From Hyperoodon ampullatus (Eukaryota > Chordata > Mammalia > Artiodactyla > Ziphiidae), in NCBI GenBank assembly GCA_949752795.1, contig OX457070.1:27366588-27430587 (forward strand): DNA of 64,000 nt, written 5' to 3'. A program made the position numbers and the translations under genes. The notes under the pieces were generated by a model. The model made no database searches. It was not told the DNA's origin and saw nothing but the letters and a program-made list of their open reading frames with translations. Positions 1 to 11,545 of this stretch are shown here, one piece after another. Every line of letters begins with the position of its first letter. Position 1 is the stretch's first letter.

Positions 1-104
1 AAAGGTAAGTAGGAGTTTACCATTCAATGAGAGGAGGATATTTAAAGCAGAAGGATATTCAAAACAGTGGTAACTGGTATGTGTACAGGCTTAGGTTACT
101 TTAT

Positions 105-570
105 ACCGATCAGACTGGCAAAATTAGAAAGTGGAATAATGCAAGTGTTGTTTATGATGAGGGGAACCAGCCATCTTTGTTCACAGCTGATGAATGTGGA
201 CCAGTGCAGCCTGTCTGGAGTCACACAGCAGAACTTAACTTAAAAATGCACATCCCGTAGGACCCTGTAGGCTCATTCCTGGTTAAACGCCCAGAGAAAA
301 TGACATTCACTGCATAATGTTTGTAGAAATAGGGAGTTGGAGGAAATCTAGGTGTCCAGGGTAAAATGTGGTAGATACATATTTTGGAATATTTTACAGC
401 AGTCAGAGTGACAAACTAGAAGTACATAAAGCAACATAAACAGATATCAAAGACAGTGCTACATTAAAAAAAAAACCCAGAACAGACAAGATCTATACTG
501 CAAGATCTTTTATGTTAGTTAAAAATGCATACAGACAGAAGATAGCACTATTTTCAAAGACGCACACACA
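105..570 (+). mobile_element. Old L1 3' end fragment, plus orientation
   Basis: The sequence follows the last part of L1 ORF2 and its 3' UTR read on the plus strand. A stretch near 110-150 (cagactggcaaaattagaaa) and phrases near 345 (taggtgtcc) and 385-440 (gaatattttacagcag, then acaaactagaagtacata) occur in that order in ancient mammalian L1s. It is heavily diverged with stops in all frames, so it is a fossil. A 77-codon open frame at 27-260 lies partly in it and is not a gene. The subfamily cannot be told by eye. Confidence 0.7.
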
Positions 571-3500
571 TCACCTGCGCATATACCACCACGCGGGATT
601 GCGGGTCTGGAGGTGAGCACAGGGGGTCAAGACTAGGGCTGGGGATCAAAGGGGAAAGGGAAATGAGTGAAGCCTGCACTGACTGAAATATACAGGAACT
701 GACAGGTATGATGATCAGTTTCCTGCCCCTGAAGTCCAAATGAAGGACCTAGAAGTGTAAAAGTGTATGTCATGCTTTTGCCACGGAAGAGGCTGGGTGA
801 GTTGGAGGGAGCCCCAGAGCTGAGGCTGGGGGAGGGGCTGGAGTCAGAGGGCCAGCCCGGGGCCCCATCCTGAGGGCAACAGGGAGCTGCTGACAGCTTT
901 TAAGGAGAAAATAACATTTTGCTTTAAAAGGTTCCCTCTGGTGACCTAGAGGAAAGCTTGGAGACAGTGCAGTGTTTAGAAGACCACTTTAAAATGACAG
1001 GAGAAAGACACAGAGATCAGAACTAATGTGGGTAGGTGGAGTAGCAAGACCGTGGGTGGTCTGGAGTGAGTGCCTTCTCGTGGCCCCTGTGAGAACCCAC
1101 GCCAGACCACCTCCTTTTTGAACGGAAGCAGCCACTGGCTTCCCTCCTTTCAGGAGAGCAGCTGGGAGGCCAGAGTAACATTGTATCTCCTCTCCTAGTC
1201 GCATTTCGGACTCCATCTCTGCCTACCCTGACACAGAGAGCAGGAGACTCAAGTGCTAAGAAGTCCAGCTCTTCCCTCGGGTTCCAGAAGAGACCTTGGA
1301 CGGGTCACAGCTTCTCTCTGGGCCTCACTTCCCCCCTCCCTTTTCCAGTCTGCATTTTCTTTGGTTCCATATTATTTCCCTAGTAATAGCCCTCAACAAG
1401 GAACTCTTGCCCCCTCTTGAAATTCCCCCCCAGGTGTCTCAAAAGTCCTGACATCCTCCTTAATCTTCCAGCTCCTCTGCCCCGCCCTGGTGAGGAGGAC
1501 CAACAAATTGGTATTACAGTGGCCCTGCTGATCACATTATGGGTGTCTAATGCAATATGCCCTCGTGAGGACCATCCATCAGAGCAGAGCCCCTCCCCAA
1601 GTCCCTGCCATCCCCAGTCACATTAGTCAGGCAGCCCATTCATCACTACCACGCACCTCCATGGAGACCGGCCTAGACAGATGAGGGGCCGAATCAGATT
1701 TATGGAGAGGAATCGTGGAAAAAATCAGCCCCATCCATCTCCCAGACACTGAGGAGGGAGTCCTGTGTCCCCACTCCCTCCAAGGCTCCTTAGGGAAACG
1801 GGTACTAATGGAGAAGCCCAGCCAAGTTGCTTTTGTCTTCCTGAAGGCCCATTCCTGAGCGCCAGGGTTGCCTAGCACCGCCCTAGAACTGGCTTCTCGA
1901 GGAGTTCATAAGTTTTGGAGCAAAGGCACCGCCAGGACGGGGACACTGTGCCCGGAGTCAGCCCAACTTCTGAGAATCCAGGGAATTCATTCAAGGGGGT
2001 CTCGGGTTGGGTTAACTGCCGTGAGCGAAGGCTGGGGAGCAGTAGGCACTAAGCCCAGCTCAGGGATGGGGCCAGGCCCAGGGTAAACATCTCAGGGAAG
2101 GTGATTGCACCCAGGCCTGCCATCGGGGATGAGGCCTTGCTCAGGGCTCATTTCAGCTCTGCCCGGCCACACCAGGCCCCTCTCCTGGGCACGGAAGTGA
2201 CTGAGAGGACTGAGGATGGAGTGGCACAGGAAGGGGAACAACTGCCTTCAGGTTCCAGGATCTGTGAAACCTGAAGCTTGTATGACTCAGCGGAGCCTCT
2301 TGAGGAAAATAATGCAAAGTACGAATTGCCAGGGCTTTGGAAGGAGACTGTACAAGTGAGAAATCCCAAAGTTTTGGCTTCCTTGGCTTTACCTTGAATC
2401 TGTCCCAGCTCTGAGCCCAAAATGTCACAACTGCCAATTGCCCAGTAAGGCAAGACTTCTTCCCCCCATTCTTATAAGAAAATTGAGCCTGAGACGTGAA
2501 GTGACTTGGCCAAAGACTATACAGCTGATGAATGGCAGGACTGACTCCCTGACCTGCGCTAGCGTTGGCCGGGCCTATGGTGGGCGGGGCGGGGCCTCCT
2601 TTCCAGGCCATCCTCAAGCTGTAGACGGGGTGTGCCTGCTGCCCTCGGCTGCTCTCTACCCCAGTGCTGCAGCTGCCCTGGGGATCCTGACGAGGGACCA
2701 GTCACAGGGACAGGGGGGTGGGAGAAATCCTCGTACCGTTAAGCCCCGCGGTATCAGTGATGGGTGCTCTGAGCTCAGGGCTGACCCTGCCCTACAGTAG
2801 CTATTCTTGCTTCCCCTAAATTGACCAGGGTGCCATTGGAGCTGGGTCCTGGTAGGGGGAGTTCAGGGGCTGAACAGCACTGGAGGCCTGGATCTTGGGC
2901 CCAGGCAGAGGGCCACGAAGGGTCCTTTTTATGTTCGCGTAGCCTTCTCTGAGAAGCCTGCCCCGCCCCACCCCCAGTCTCATCCCCCAGGCCTTCTTCA
3001 CTCCCCCCGGGCTCTGGTGAGCTGTCCCTTATCCAGCAGGCCTAGCCAGTCACTGCTCATCTGGGTACTAAGGTGCTGGGAAGACTGGGTGGCCCTCCTC
3101 CTGCCGGGCCAGAGGCTCCAAGGCCCTGAAGCTCCACCCTGAGCCAGCTTGTGGAGAATGGGGAGGGGTCTGGGCATCCGTAGCGGTGGGTGGGGGGTGG
3201 GAGTAGGCATGGAACGTGCGAGTCCATGAGCACGTATGAATGCACAAGGAGCATCTTTGAGAATAAGAATGTGTGTGTCCACCCAAGAGAGGAAACACTG
3301 CAAACGTTTCCCTGCTCATTTGCTCCCCATGTGATGACTGTGCTGGGTAACTTCCCCACAGCTGCCACTTGCCCCTGAGGGCAACGCCATGCCTGCCTCC
3401 CCTCAGAGGGCAGGCCTAGCCTAGGGCTGTCTGAGCTGCCGCTTTCTTAACTAGCATGTGGAGACCTTACCTAAGTACCTCCATCCTCCTCCCCTTCCCT

Positions 3501-4079
3501 CACCAGTCTCTCACCCTTCTCTCCTGGGGTCCCCCAGCCCAGGCCCCTCCAGGCCAGCTCTGCACCCCTGCTTGCTCTTCCAGCACGCGGACTCTCCTGG
3601 ATGGGTCAGGAGAGTGCGTGGGAAGAGAGTCCATCCCTCTCTCTTCATTGCCTGGTTTTCTTCCCATGCTTTCTGCATTCCCCATCCCCACGTGGGGTTT
3701 CAGTGTGACCAGTCCATCGATTAGGTTTGGTCCTCCTTCTGACCTCACTGGATCCTCACACACCCTGATCCCACAGCGGCCCCCTTCCTGTCTCAGCCCT
3801 GAGCACAGAGCAGAAGGCTACAGAGTCAGGTTGTGTTCTCCAGGCCCCCGCAGTCTGCTGGAGCACACAGTGCAGTGAGGGAGTGTTCTACTTTGACCTG
3901 CAGCCCGGACGGAGTCTAAGTCTGGGGCAGGCAAGACCCAGACCCGCTTAGGAGATGCCCCTAAAAGTGTTACGTCACCATATGACATGGTGAAAAGCTC
4001 TGTGAAATAGATGGTTTTATATACAAGTATAAGGTGCCAAAATTAACTCAGCAGCTGGATAAAGAATCCTACCGATGGG
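571..4079. other. 5' flanking DNA without a recognisable gene
   Basis: About 3.5 kb of moderately GC-rich mammalian DNA. No open frame here shows a recognisable domain, and no pair of frames can be joined into a plausible spliced product. A short MIR-like phrase lies near 2465-2550 (ttcttataagaaaattgagc followed by gtgacttggccaaag). The rest looks unique. The window does not appear to reach the next gene upstream. Confidence 0.6.
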
Positions 4080-4092
4080 AGTTCATAGGTCA
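4080..4092 (+). promoter_or_regulatory. Consensus DR1 nuclear-receptor motif
   Basis: AGTTCA, one spacer base T, then AGGTCA: two perfect half-sites of the RGKTCA class in a one-base-spaced direct repeat. DR1 motifs are bound by RXR homodimers, RXR:PPAR, HNF4 and COUP-TF. It lies about 9.5 kb upstream of the CYP26B1 start codon, beside a TG tract. A motif of this length can occur by chance, and there is no evidence of use. Confidence 0.35.
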
Positions 4093-4097
4093 GGAAG

Positions 4098-4100
<3 letters not shown>

Positions 4101-4146
<46 letters not shown>

Positions 4147-4150
4147 TGTG
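4101..4150. repeat. (TG)n microsatellite
   Basis: Uninterrupted TG dinucleotides for about 42 bases, followed by tgtttgtgtg. This is the first of four TG/CA tracts in the 5' flank (others at 6826-6896, 10361-10396 and 12209-12242). Confidence 0.95.
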
Positions 4151-4339
4151 TCCCTGGGTTAGGCAGGGGTGAAATTACTAACCTGAGTTCCTTGGTAACC
4201 CTGAGATTCTAAGTGCTGAGGGGAAACAAACAAATAGGATCATCAGTCTCAGGTGAGGTTAACGAAGGCATGAGTTTTGGCCGAAGAAAAGAGGCCCCTA
4301 TTTCCCAGACTCCTTTTCCTCCTCTTGTGCCTTAAATGT

Positions 4340-5105
4340 TGGTGCTCCTTGGGGCTCTGTCCTAGGCCCACTTCTCTTTCTGTGTAGGCTTCTCTACTCT
4401 CCTGTCTTCCTTTAGCACCCGAATGCCGATGATGTTTAAATCGCCTCTAACAGCCCACCAGAAAGCTCCATTTGAATATCCCTTAGTTATACAAGACCTT
4501 CCAGGGTAAAACCAAACTCATCATCTTGTCCCCTAAGCCTCACTCTTCTCCTGAGCTTCTACTCAATAGATAATCCCGCCATGCTCCCAGCTACCCAGCC
4601 TGAAATCCTAACACCCCTCCTCCTTCCCCACCAAATCAGTTGCCAAATATGTCACCTTTTTTACTGGAACCCTAAACACTTCTAAAATACGTCCACTTTT
4701 CTCCATCCTCTCTGCTGCTAGCTTGGTTTTGTCCTTAGCGTACTGGCTAAGAGCTCAGACTAATCCGGATTCCCTGGGTTTGAATTCTAGAGGAGATTAA
4801 ATCTAACACCCCAAATGCAGCAGGATTCGCTTGGGCAAGTTGTCAAATCACTCGGTGCCTCAGATTCTTCCTCTGTAGAGTGGGAATATAGTATCTACCT
4901 CCTGGGGTTGATGTGAGGATTAAATGAAATAATATATTTGAAGTGCTTTCAAAAGCGCCAGACACATAGGAAGCGCTATTATTACTGTGATATTGTTATC
5001 ACTATGGTTACTACTGTTATTGTTCCTGAGTTATCACCAGTCTCCTAACAGGAATCCCTGCCTCAACCCTCATTCCCTTCCAATCCATTCACCACAGCGA
5101 AGAAG
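4340..5105. mobile_element. L2-like ancient LINE remnant split by a MIR
   Basis: The two arms, about 4340-4737 and 4990-5105, read like consecutive parts of an old LINE of the L2 type. The left arm has the ordered phrases ccgatgatgttta, ccaaactcatcat and aaatcagttgccaaatatgt. The right arm has accagtctcctaacagg followed by ccaatccattc. A MIR at 4738-4985 sits between them. Assignment to L2 rests on recalled phrases, so the family is tentative. Confidence 0.5.
4738..4985 (+). mobile_element. MIR SINE, plus orientation
   Basis: Nearly the whole MIR consensus can be followed in order: a tRNA-like head with ggctaagagctcaga and cctgggtttgaattc, then the core phrases cttgggcaagttgtcaaatc, gtgcctcagattcttcctct and gaggattaaatgaaataata, and a tail gacacataggaagcgctatt. 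It lies inside an L2-like element. Confidence 0.85.
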
Positions 5106-6825
5106 TATCCGAGGCTCAAATAGGGAAAGCGCAGTGGTCATGGTAATGAGTCGCGGCGCAGATTTGGGGCCCAGGTCTCATAGATTCCAGAGCCATTGTC
5201 TTCGCTATAAGCCACTCTGCCTATTTGCTGTATGATGAATGAATGGATTCGGAATAGCAGGACATCGAGGAAGGAAGGAAACCAATGGAGGAAAAACTAA
5301 AGAGAGCGTCAGAGGAGCTACAGATTTTCCATACAGAAGGGATTTCAGGGTGGCAATCTAGCTGCAGGGGGTGGGAGACCAGGGGACTTGTATTGAAACT
5401 TGCTTTGAAGAGGAAGCATAGAGCTTTGCGGATGGAAAGAATGTGTAGGAGGGGCCCAGGTCCTCCCAAGGATCTCCTGGTACCTCAGAGTGGTCAGGCT
5501 CAGGCAGTGAGGACCAGGTGAAATCCGCAAGGCATCACAGGCACGTGCTAGAATAGCCGTGGCCGTCAGAACAATCTGGACCACAGGGCCTCTTACTGGG
5601 AGTTCCTCCTCTGATCTTTGGCCACCCCCTCGAGTGTCTGGGGAGGAAACTGATGAAAGCTGCGGCATCTGGAACTGAGTTAGCTTGGAGCTGGGGTGGA
5701 TGGTGGTAAATAGGTGTGAGAAGAGAGGTGGGGGGTGTTCAGGTGGGCAGCCCCACAGCCTCCCTGCTCTGCATCTCCTCCATCTCCTTCTCCTGAGAGA
5801 GTCAGCAGGAGCCATGGTCTCATGCAAGAGAAAGGGATTTGGACTCGGGGGTGGGGAGCTCTGCCAACTAGCTTCTCAGGTTAACTGCTCTCTGAGCTTT
5901 CTGAGCAGGGCTGCCAGGCAGTCGGCCGGCCTGCCTGCTGGGTGGCTTCTGGACCAAAGCCAGCTGGGAATGGAAGGCTGGGTAGGGGTGGACTTGTTTC
6001 AGGCACTGTCTCAGAGCTCTGGATAAGGGGATATCCATCCTGACTCGCTCGTCTGCATCTGTGGCTGGGAACTTGGGTTGCTGCCCCCTGCCACCCCCAA
6101 AGAATGAAAACCTTTGGGAAAGCAGTCCAATGACCCCATGTACTTTGCTTCAGGCCCCAAAACTGCCTTGACAGTTCATCCTTCTCCATCTAGCGGTCTT
6201 CAGAGCTCAGGTGCAGGGCAGACCTTTGGCGAGGAAAAGCCTGCCCATCCCTGCCCCAACCAGACCCCAGCAGAGAAGCTGGCTGCACAGGCTGAGATGT
6301 GGGGGTGGGCTGAGGGCACTGTACCTCTTTGAGCGACTCCTCTGAGAAGGCTTCCCTGGCATGGGGGGCTGGAAAGGGCAGCCCTGGAGGGAGGAAGCAG
6401 TGCTCTGGCCTGTCTGACTCAGCCCATGTGAAAATGAACAGTGTTCCTTTTAAAAATCAACCATCTTGCAATTTCTAGGCTCCCTGGGATTTTTGCAGCT
6501 GAGGTTGAGGGGTGGGGGAAACAGTTTGCAACACCAAAGAACATGAAGGCAAATTCACTCAGAGCTACCGGACCACATCCCTGCCTTTGACATCGGTGTT
6601 TTACCTTCCACAAAAGCCCTGGGTTCTCTGTCATGCCTTTCTTTTTTCTTCCTGGATCTCTAATTGTCAAGCCTTCAAGAAAATGCACTTCAGTCCTTTG
6701 TCACTGAGTGTAATTTGATAAACTGAGCAGAAACACACTGCTCTCCCCATCCTTTCAAAAACTGTTACCGCCAGAGAAAGAGGATGAGGGAAAGAGATCT
6801 GAGGTCTTTGAATGGAAGTTTAAGC
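5106..6825. other. 5' flanking DNA, no feature recognised
   Basis: About 1.7 kb of unique-looking sequence, mostly purine-rich. The open frames here overlap one another on both strands, have no recognisable domains and contain no splice architecture that I could join. Nothing else stood out. Confidence 0.5.
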
Positions 6826-6852
6826 ACGAGCGCACGCGTGAGCGCCCGCGCG

Positions 6853-6896
<44 letters not shown>
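6826..6896. repeat. CG-rich alternating tract running into (CA)n
   Basis: Alternating purine-pyrimidine DNA: first gagcgcacgcgtgagcgcc and gcgcgcgtac, then an unbroken CA run at about 6856-6896. Such tracts can adopt left-handed DNA under supercoiling (known chemistry; use here is inference). Protein frames made of repeated HT or VC across it are artefacts. Confidence 0.9.
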
Positions 6897-6898
<2 letters not shown>

Positions 6899-7019
6899 CT
6901 CACGCACATACCAGGACATGGAGTTGCCTGGGATGGGAGGAGGTGGCATCCCAGATTCCTGTGCGTGGGGCCTGGCCCTGGGGTCCTGGGGCGGATGCCC
7001 TCCCAGCTCCTAGCGACTC

Positions 7020-7230
7020 CCCTAGTTGCAGGCCTGGTTGCAACCGCCCAGTGGGCGGTGCCAGGGCAGGTTTCAGGCTATAAAGGGCTCTTGGCTCCCC
7101 GGGCCTGAGGGAACGCAGTCGCTGCGGCAGTGTCCCTGCCAGCCAGAGCCAGCTTGGGGCACTGCCGGTGTCCCATCGCCACCGGGCAGCCTACTCTTTT
7201 CCAGGCAGTGCCGACTTGGACACTGCCAGC
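7020..7230 (+). promoter_or_regulatory. Candidate upstream promoter block (GC box and TATA)
   Basis: A GC box (gtgggcggtgcc, about 7052-7063) is followed by ggctataaagggctc with TATAAA at about 7080-7085, the spacing expected for a class II core promoter. Transcription would start near 7110. The next 120 bases are GC-rich and contain repeated GGCAGTG/CACTGCC words, two of which form a 7-bp stem at 7204-7227. It lies 6.5 kb upstream of the CYP26B1 ATG. It could start a non-coding RNA or an alternative first exon; no donor site stands out. This rests on motif reading alone. Confidence 0.3.
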
Positions 7231-8954
7231 TGCGTTCCTCGTCCCTACCTCGTTCTCTCCATCGGCAAGTCCCTTTTGGGGTTGCTTTCGTGTGGGTTGG
7301 GTGTGGGATGGGAGGAAGGGGACTGGGTGTGGGAGCTCTGACGGGAGGGTGCGGGTATTTTCATTTCTCTGAAAAAATTCCTTCCGGGGCAAGTGTCTGA
7401 AGCTGCGATTTCTGAGATTGAGGTACGGGGTGAGGCTTGCTCCATATCCAGGCAAAGGAGAAAACCACAGAGTTCTTTCCTGAGGGCCTCCCCCTTCCCA
7501 GGGCCGCAAGGGGGCGGGTGGGTGAGGGGCTCGGCCCCGGCTGTGGGTCTCTGAGCAGCTGGGAGTGAGGGGCCAGGCTGTGCCTGCATCTGGCCCTGCC
7601 AGGTATGGCGCTTGGATGGGGGTTGTCATGGATAGAGCCAAAGGAAAACAAAACAAGTCTAAAGAGCCAATGATGAGAGGATACTGGGGGTGGGGTGGGA
7701 GCAAGTCACACTAGGGGACAAAGAAGAAGAGGAAGAAGGAAACCTTTAAGTAATAAAAAACTAGCATCCAGAATCGAGCTCTGCTTCCGAAGCACCACCG
7801 ATAGCAGGATGGCGGCTCCAAACGGGTGGGCGGGCTGGGATGCGGCAGGTGGTGGTTTTGAAGGGGCCAGAGGTGTTCCAAACAACAGCCACGGAACCCT
7901 CGAAGTTGCAAGGCGGGGGCTGGAGGACAGCTTAGCCTCTGGGGGCTCTAGAAAGGCAGAATCCGTGGCACTGTGGTGATTTCCAAGCCGAGTTGGGTTA
8001 AGTCCTCACCCCCGACCGGCATGGACAGCGGGGGACCCAGCCCCGCTCAGAATCACCAAGGCACAGTCAGGGACTGTCCTCTAAATTGTCCTTGAAGATT
8101 GGTCACCAGAGGGGCACTGCCAGCCTTGCGGTGCCCGATCTGGAGGGAGGACACAGCGTGGGAGAAGGGCAAACAGGCCTCGGGATGAATATCTGGGGCC
8201 ACAGCTGGGATCCAGGGCCAAAGGGGCTCTCTGCTAATCTGCTGGGGTAGCAGTTTCTGCTCGAGTTCTGGAGAAGCAGTGGAGGAGCACGTCTGAGCAG
8301 GACCCGGTGGCACAGGGTAAGCCCTCTCCTCCACTGCCCCTCAGAAAGAAGCAGAATGTTGCTTCCCCACTGGACTTGAAATTTTTCAGGCAAGGGGTCC
8401 CGCCACTGGCAGGTGTGTATGGAGAGGCCTCAGAATGAAATGGGGACCAGCCTGAGGCCCTGGGGAGGATGAGGAGCTGAGAGCTGATTTCCAGGGGTTC
8501 TTTGGTGCCAGCAAGGCAGGACAGGGCAGCTTCGTCCCTCAGGCTAGAGTACCGTGGGCCCAACGGGAGGCCGGCAAGACCCTGCAACCTCTGTTAGACC
8601 CCTGAGCACCAGCCCTGTTTCCTGCCCACAGCCTCCTGGTCTCTGCTCTGGCCACTGGCCACCCCTACTTTTTATCCTGGGCTTTTGCTCCTTTCCATTT
8701 GGCTATGGTTGGAGGAAGCAGAGGTAGTTTTAGGGGAAAGGAAGTAAATAAGCATCAATTAAAAAAATTCAGGGCCCCAACTATGCAAAATTAAGTGTAA
8801 AACTAACAGCTCCCCCCGTTGTCGGCTTTAATGGTCAGAAGCATGGATGTTGAACAAAGGGGCAGCTGCCACGTGGGACAGGATCTCACGTCTCATGGGG
8901 CTGCGTGCTTGATCGCGGAGAGGGAATAGGACAATGCAATGGGGATGGGGAGGG
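7231..8954. other. 5' flanking DNA, no gene recognised
   Basis: About 1.7 kb of unique-looking DNA with several overlapping open frames on both strands (the longest 208 codons, minus, 7078-7704). None has a recognisable domain, and their composition simply follows GC content. An AT-richer patch near 8740-8830 may be a conserved non-coding element, but this cannot be judged without alignment. Confidence 0.5.
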
Positions 8955-9075
8955 GGACTCTGGGCCTCAGTGTTTTCATCAGTACAAAAAACAGTATGTA
9001 AATCTAATGTCTAAAACTAGTGTTATCTCACAGGGCTGTGTGGAGATGAAATAAAATAGTAGCTGTAGAAGACAT
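8955..9075 (+). mobile_element. MIR core fragment, plus orientation
   Basis: Ordered MIR phrases: tgggcctcagtgttttcatc, then tctcacagggctgtgtgga and gatgaaataaaatagtag. The tRNA-like head is missing, so this is the core and part of the tail. Confidence 0.6.
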
Positions 9076-9663
9076 GTGTTGGCCCTACAGGGCTGCACAC
9101 ATGTAAGGGATTTGGAAAGTGCAATGTCTTTATTCCGTTGGGCATAGAACGGCTGGGATACTCCTGGGGAGCTCTGTGCCTCTATCAGAAGCAGATTTGT
9201 CCCTGTTGATGGGTGTTTCCTGAGGCCGGGAAGAGGGCACAGAGGCTGTGCCTTGCCCCATTGGCTACATATCCCAAGAGTGTCTGATGCCTGCCCTCTG
9301 TATTCTCCCAGCCCCTCTGCCAAGCATTGCAAAGTTCATCCAGGCAGAGCTCCACTTGAACCAGCATTCCCATGACTGATCCCCCAGTCTGTTCTGACTG
9401 ATTTCAAGGTACCTGTAAGGCTACAGGGACATGGGAGGCAAGCTGTGAACCAAGGCTTCAGAGCACTTCAGGCAATAGCTGAAGCCCCATGGAAAAAGGT
9501 TGTAGTTGGAGCAGGGGGTGGGAGGGAGATATTCTGTCCTACAGTCCAGTCCTGCTCCCAGAGCCTCACAGGTTGAGCTGTGCCCCATCTCTGGGGAGTC
9601 CACAAGGGGCCAGCCATACTCCTCTCGCCAAAGGTAGGGTTGGATGATGCTTGAGAAGACTGG

Positions 9664-9806
9664 GGTTCAGTCTGGGGTCAGGGAGAGGGTCACTCTATGA
9701 CCAGGATTAAGGGTCAACCTGGGATTAGGCTCAGGGGTCTGTTTTAGGTCAGGGTTATGGGTCAGACTGAGGTCTGGATCAGGGCTTGGTCTGGGACCAA
9801 AGTCAG
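9664..9806 (+). promoter_or_regulatory. Nuclear-receptor half-site array with consensus DR5
   Basis: A degenerate GC-rich repeat (period about 11-17 bases) carries RGKTCA half-sites on the plus strand: GGTTCA 9664-9669, GGGTCA 9675-9680, GGGTCA 9687-9692, GGGTCA 9711-9716, AGGTCA 9746-9751 and GGGTCA 9759-9764. The first two are separated by exactly five bases (GTCTG), which is the consensus retinoic-acid response element layout (DR5). GGGTCA at 9759 and AGGTCT at 9770 form a second, imperfect DR5. RAR:RXR binds DR5, and CYP26-family genes are known retinoic-acid targets, so feedback control is plausible. The array may instead be a minisatellite that happens to contain these words. Confidence 0.45.
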
Positions 9807-10358
9807 AAGTCCAAGTGAAGCAGATGAAGGAATGTCCTCGGATGGAATCTGACTGGTGAAGTTGGTTGCTGACCCTTCTGTGTCCTAGCCCCGCTCTTAA
9901 CAAGGCTGCTCCACGGCCCTAGGATTCCTTCTCTCCCCAGCACCTCCGGCAATGTAGAGAATTACAATACCATGGCTTCTTTTCTTTTTTTTTCCTTAAG
10001 TACTCTTTGGGATTTGAGAAGAGAGATGGTTCCGATCAGGAAATCCAGTGACTACTGCTGCGAAGCCATGCTGTCCCTATGGACATTCCCCAGGACTCCA
10101 CTTGGTGGCTGGGCCATAAGAACTCAGAATGACTCCCCCAGGGCCTCTCCCAACTCCCACCTGAACAGGAAGAGAGGATGAAAGTGCCCCAAAGCCAACA
10201 GTGAAGTAGGAGAGGGGGAGGGGAAGACAATGGCTCGTGGAGACTTCTGGGGCTGTGATCCCTGCAGAGCAGACACCTCCTGTGGTCTCTTGAGGTTGGA
10301 GGCAGGTGTTGTGTGAATTTGTTGACAGTGATCCTCTAAGTGTACGTGCCTGCGTCTT

Positions 10359-10360
<2 letters not shown>

Positions 10361-10396
<36 letters not shown>
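10361..10396. repeat. (TG)n microsatellite
   Basis: Eighteen uninterrupted TG units, then ctcgtgcgtgc. Third of four such tracts upstream of the gene. Confidence 0.95.
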
Positions 10397-10398
<2 letters not shown>

Positions 10399-11269
10399 CG
10401 TGCGTGCCCATGCTCTCTCAGTATTTGCCTGTGCATCTGTTTGCATCTCTATAAGGCTGTGTGTCCATCCATTCAGAGGTTGATGTCTCCACACATGGGT
10501 GCCCCAGGGTCACCTTGCCTAGTCTGCCATCCCGGAGGAATGCTGTGTCTGGGGGTCAGGCTGTATTCTTAGGGCTCTTCAGAACAGCAGAGCCTCAACC
10601 ATCTCCCCCAGCCCCGCTCTTGCCCAGTTTCACCCACCACCCCCCAACAAAGGGAACGGTGTGGTTTTGGTCTCGTGGCTCCTGGGTACCCAATCCAGAG
10701 TTGATTGTCCTGTGAAAGCTCCCTGTTGTGAGGATATGCCCCAGCTCTCTATTTCTGGGGTCACAGTGGTCCTGACAGGGACTTTGTGGGGGTCTGGGCC
10801 CCAAGCCGTCTGAGGTGGAAGTCTGAGGGCACTGAAGCGGGAGTGGAGCCACTTAGGAGCCTGCAAGCAGGCCCTTTAGGGCTGACCTTCCCTGTGAATG
10901 GAGACAGAGGGAAGGGGGGAGCAGGAATTGCCTCCCCCTGAATCTGTAGTGCTAAGACTGTCCACCAGGTGGGGTTCCAGGGCAGAGAGTGAGGGCCGAG
11001 ATGACCCAGCGCTAGAAGCAAGAGAGCTTTTAAATCTCCGCCCGCCACATCAACCTCGGAAGGGCTCACACGGGGAGGGACAGCACAGATGCTCGCCCCT
11101 TAGACACACACACGCTCTCTTCTGGTGAACTCTAAAATAGAACTCGTATTGGATGCAGGGGAGGTGTTAAAAGGGGAATCTAATTTCGTTTACACACACG
11201 CCATCCTAACTGAAGGTTAGGTTTTCTGTTCTGGGAGTGCAAGAGTGAACGACGGAGAAAAGGGGGCTG
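10397..11269. other. 5' flanking DNA with a weak CTCF-like core
   Basis: About 0.9 kb with no recognisable gene. The word ccaccaggtgg at 10962-10972 resembles the core of the CTCF motif but departs from it downstream. No repeat family was recognised. Confidence 0.4.
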
Positions 11270-11329
11270 GGGGGAAACAGGACGCGCGGGAGAGGGCGAG
11301 CCAGGCACCAGCTAGACCGTGTCGGGGTT

Positions 11330-11545
11330 GGCACGCATAGCTCCATGTATCACAGACACGCAGGAGGAGAGCCCAGATGACAGACGGATGCACGACGCAC
11401 AGACACACATACAGCACCAGAGAGAACACACAAACCCGCAGACACGCCACACAGCTCCACAGACGTCGGGCCGACCCGGGGACACACTCGCGCGCGCACA
11501 CAGTTGCGGCCCCGGGCCACACGCACACCTCGCACAGGCACGCGC
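11330..11545. repeat. Degenerate CACA-rich stretch
   Basis: Imperfect runs of the words acacac, cagacaca and cgcgcgcaca. It reads as an old, mutated CA-type simple repeat in a CpG-rich setting. Open frames across it on both strands are artefacts of this composition. Confidence 0.6.

Noticed and set aside
27..260. 77-codon open frame at the left edge as a partial gene
   Set aside because: Most of it overlaps an ancient L1 tail, and it shows no domain, splice context or family resemblance.
6755..6949. Frames made of repeated VC or HT residues across TG/CA tracts (also near 10306, 12211 and 61973)
   Set aside because: These are translations of dinucleotide microsatellites, not proteins.
7078..7704. 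208-codon minus-strand frame
   Set aside because: It has no recognisable domain, its proline- and serine-rich content reflects GC-rich DNA, and several other frames overlap it on both strands.
10962..10972. CTCF site at ccaccaggtgg
   Set aside because: The downstream half of the motif does not fit, and the word is common. Kept only as a note in the flanking-region entry.
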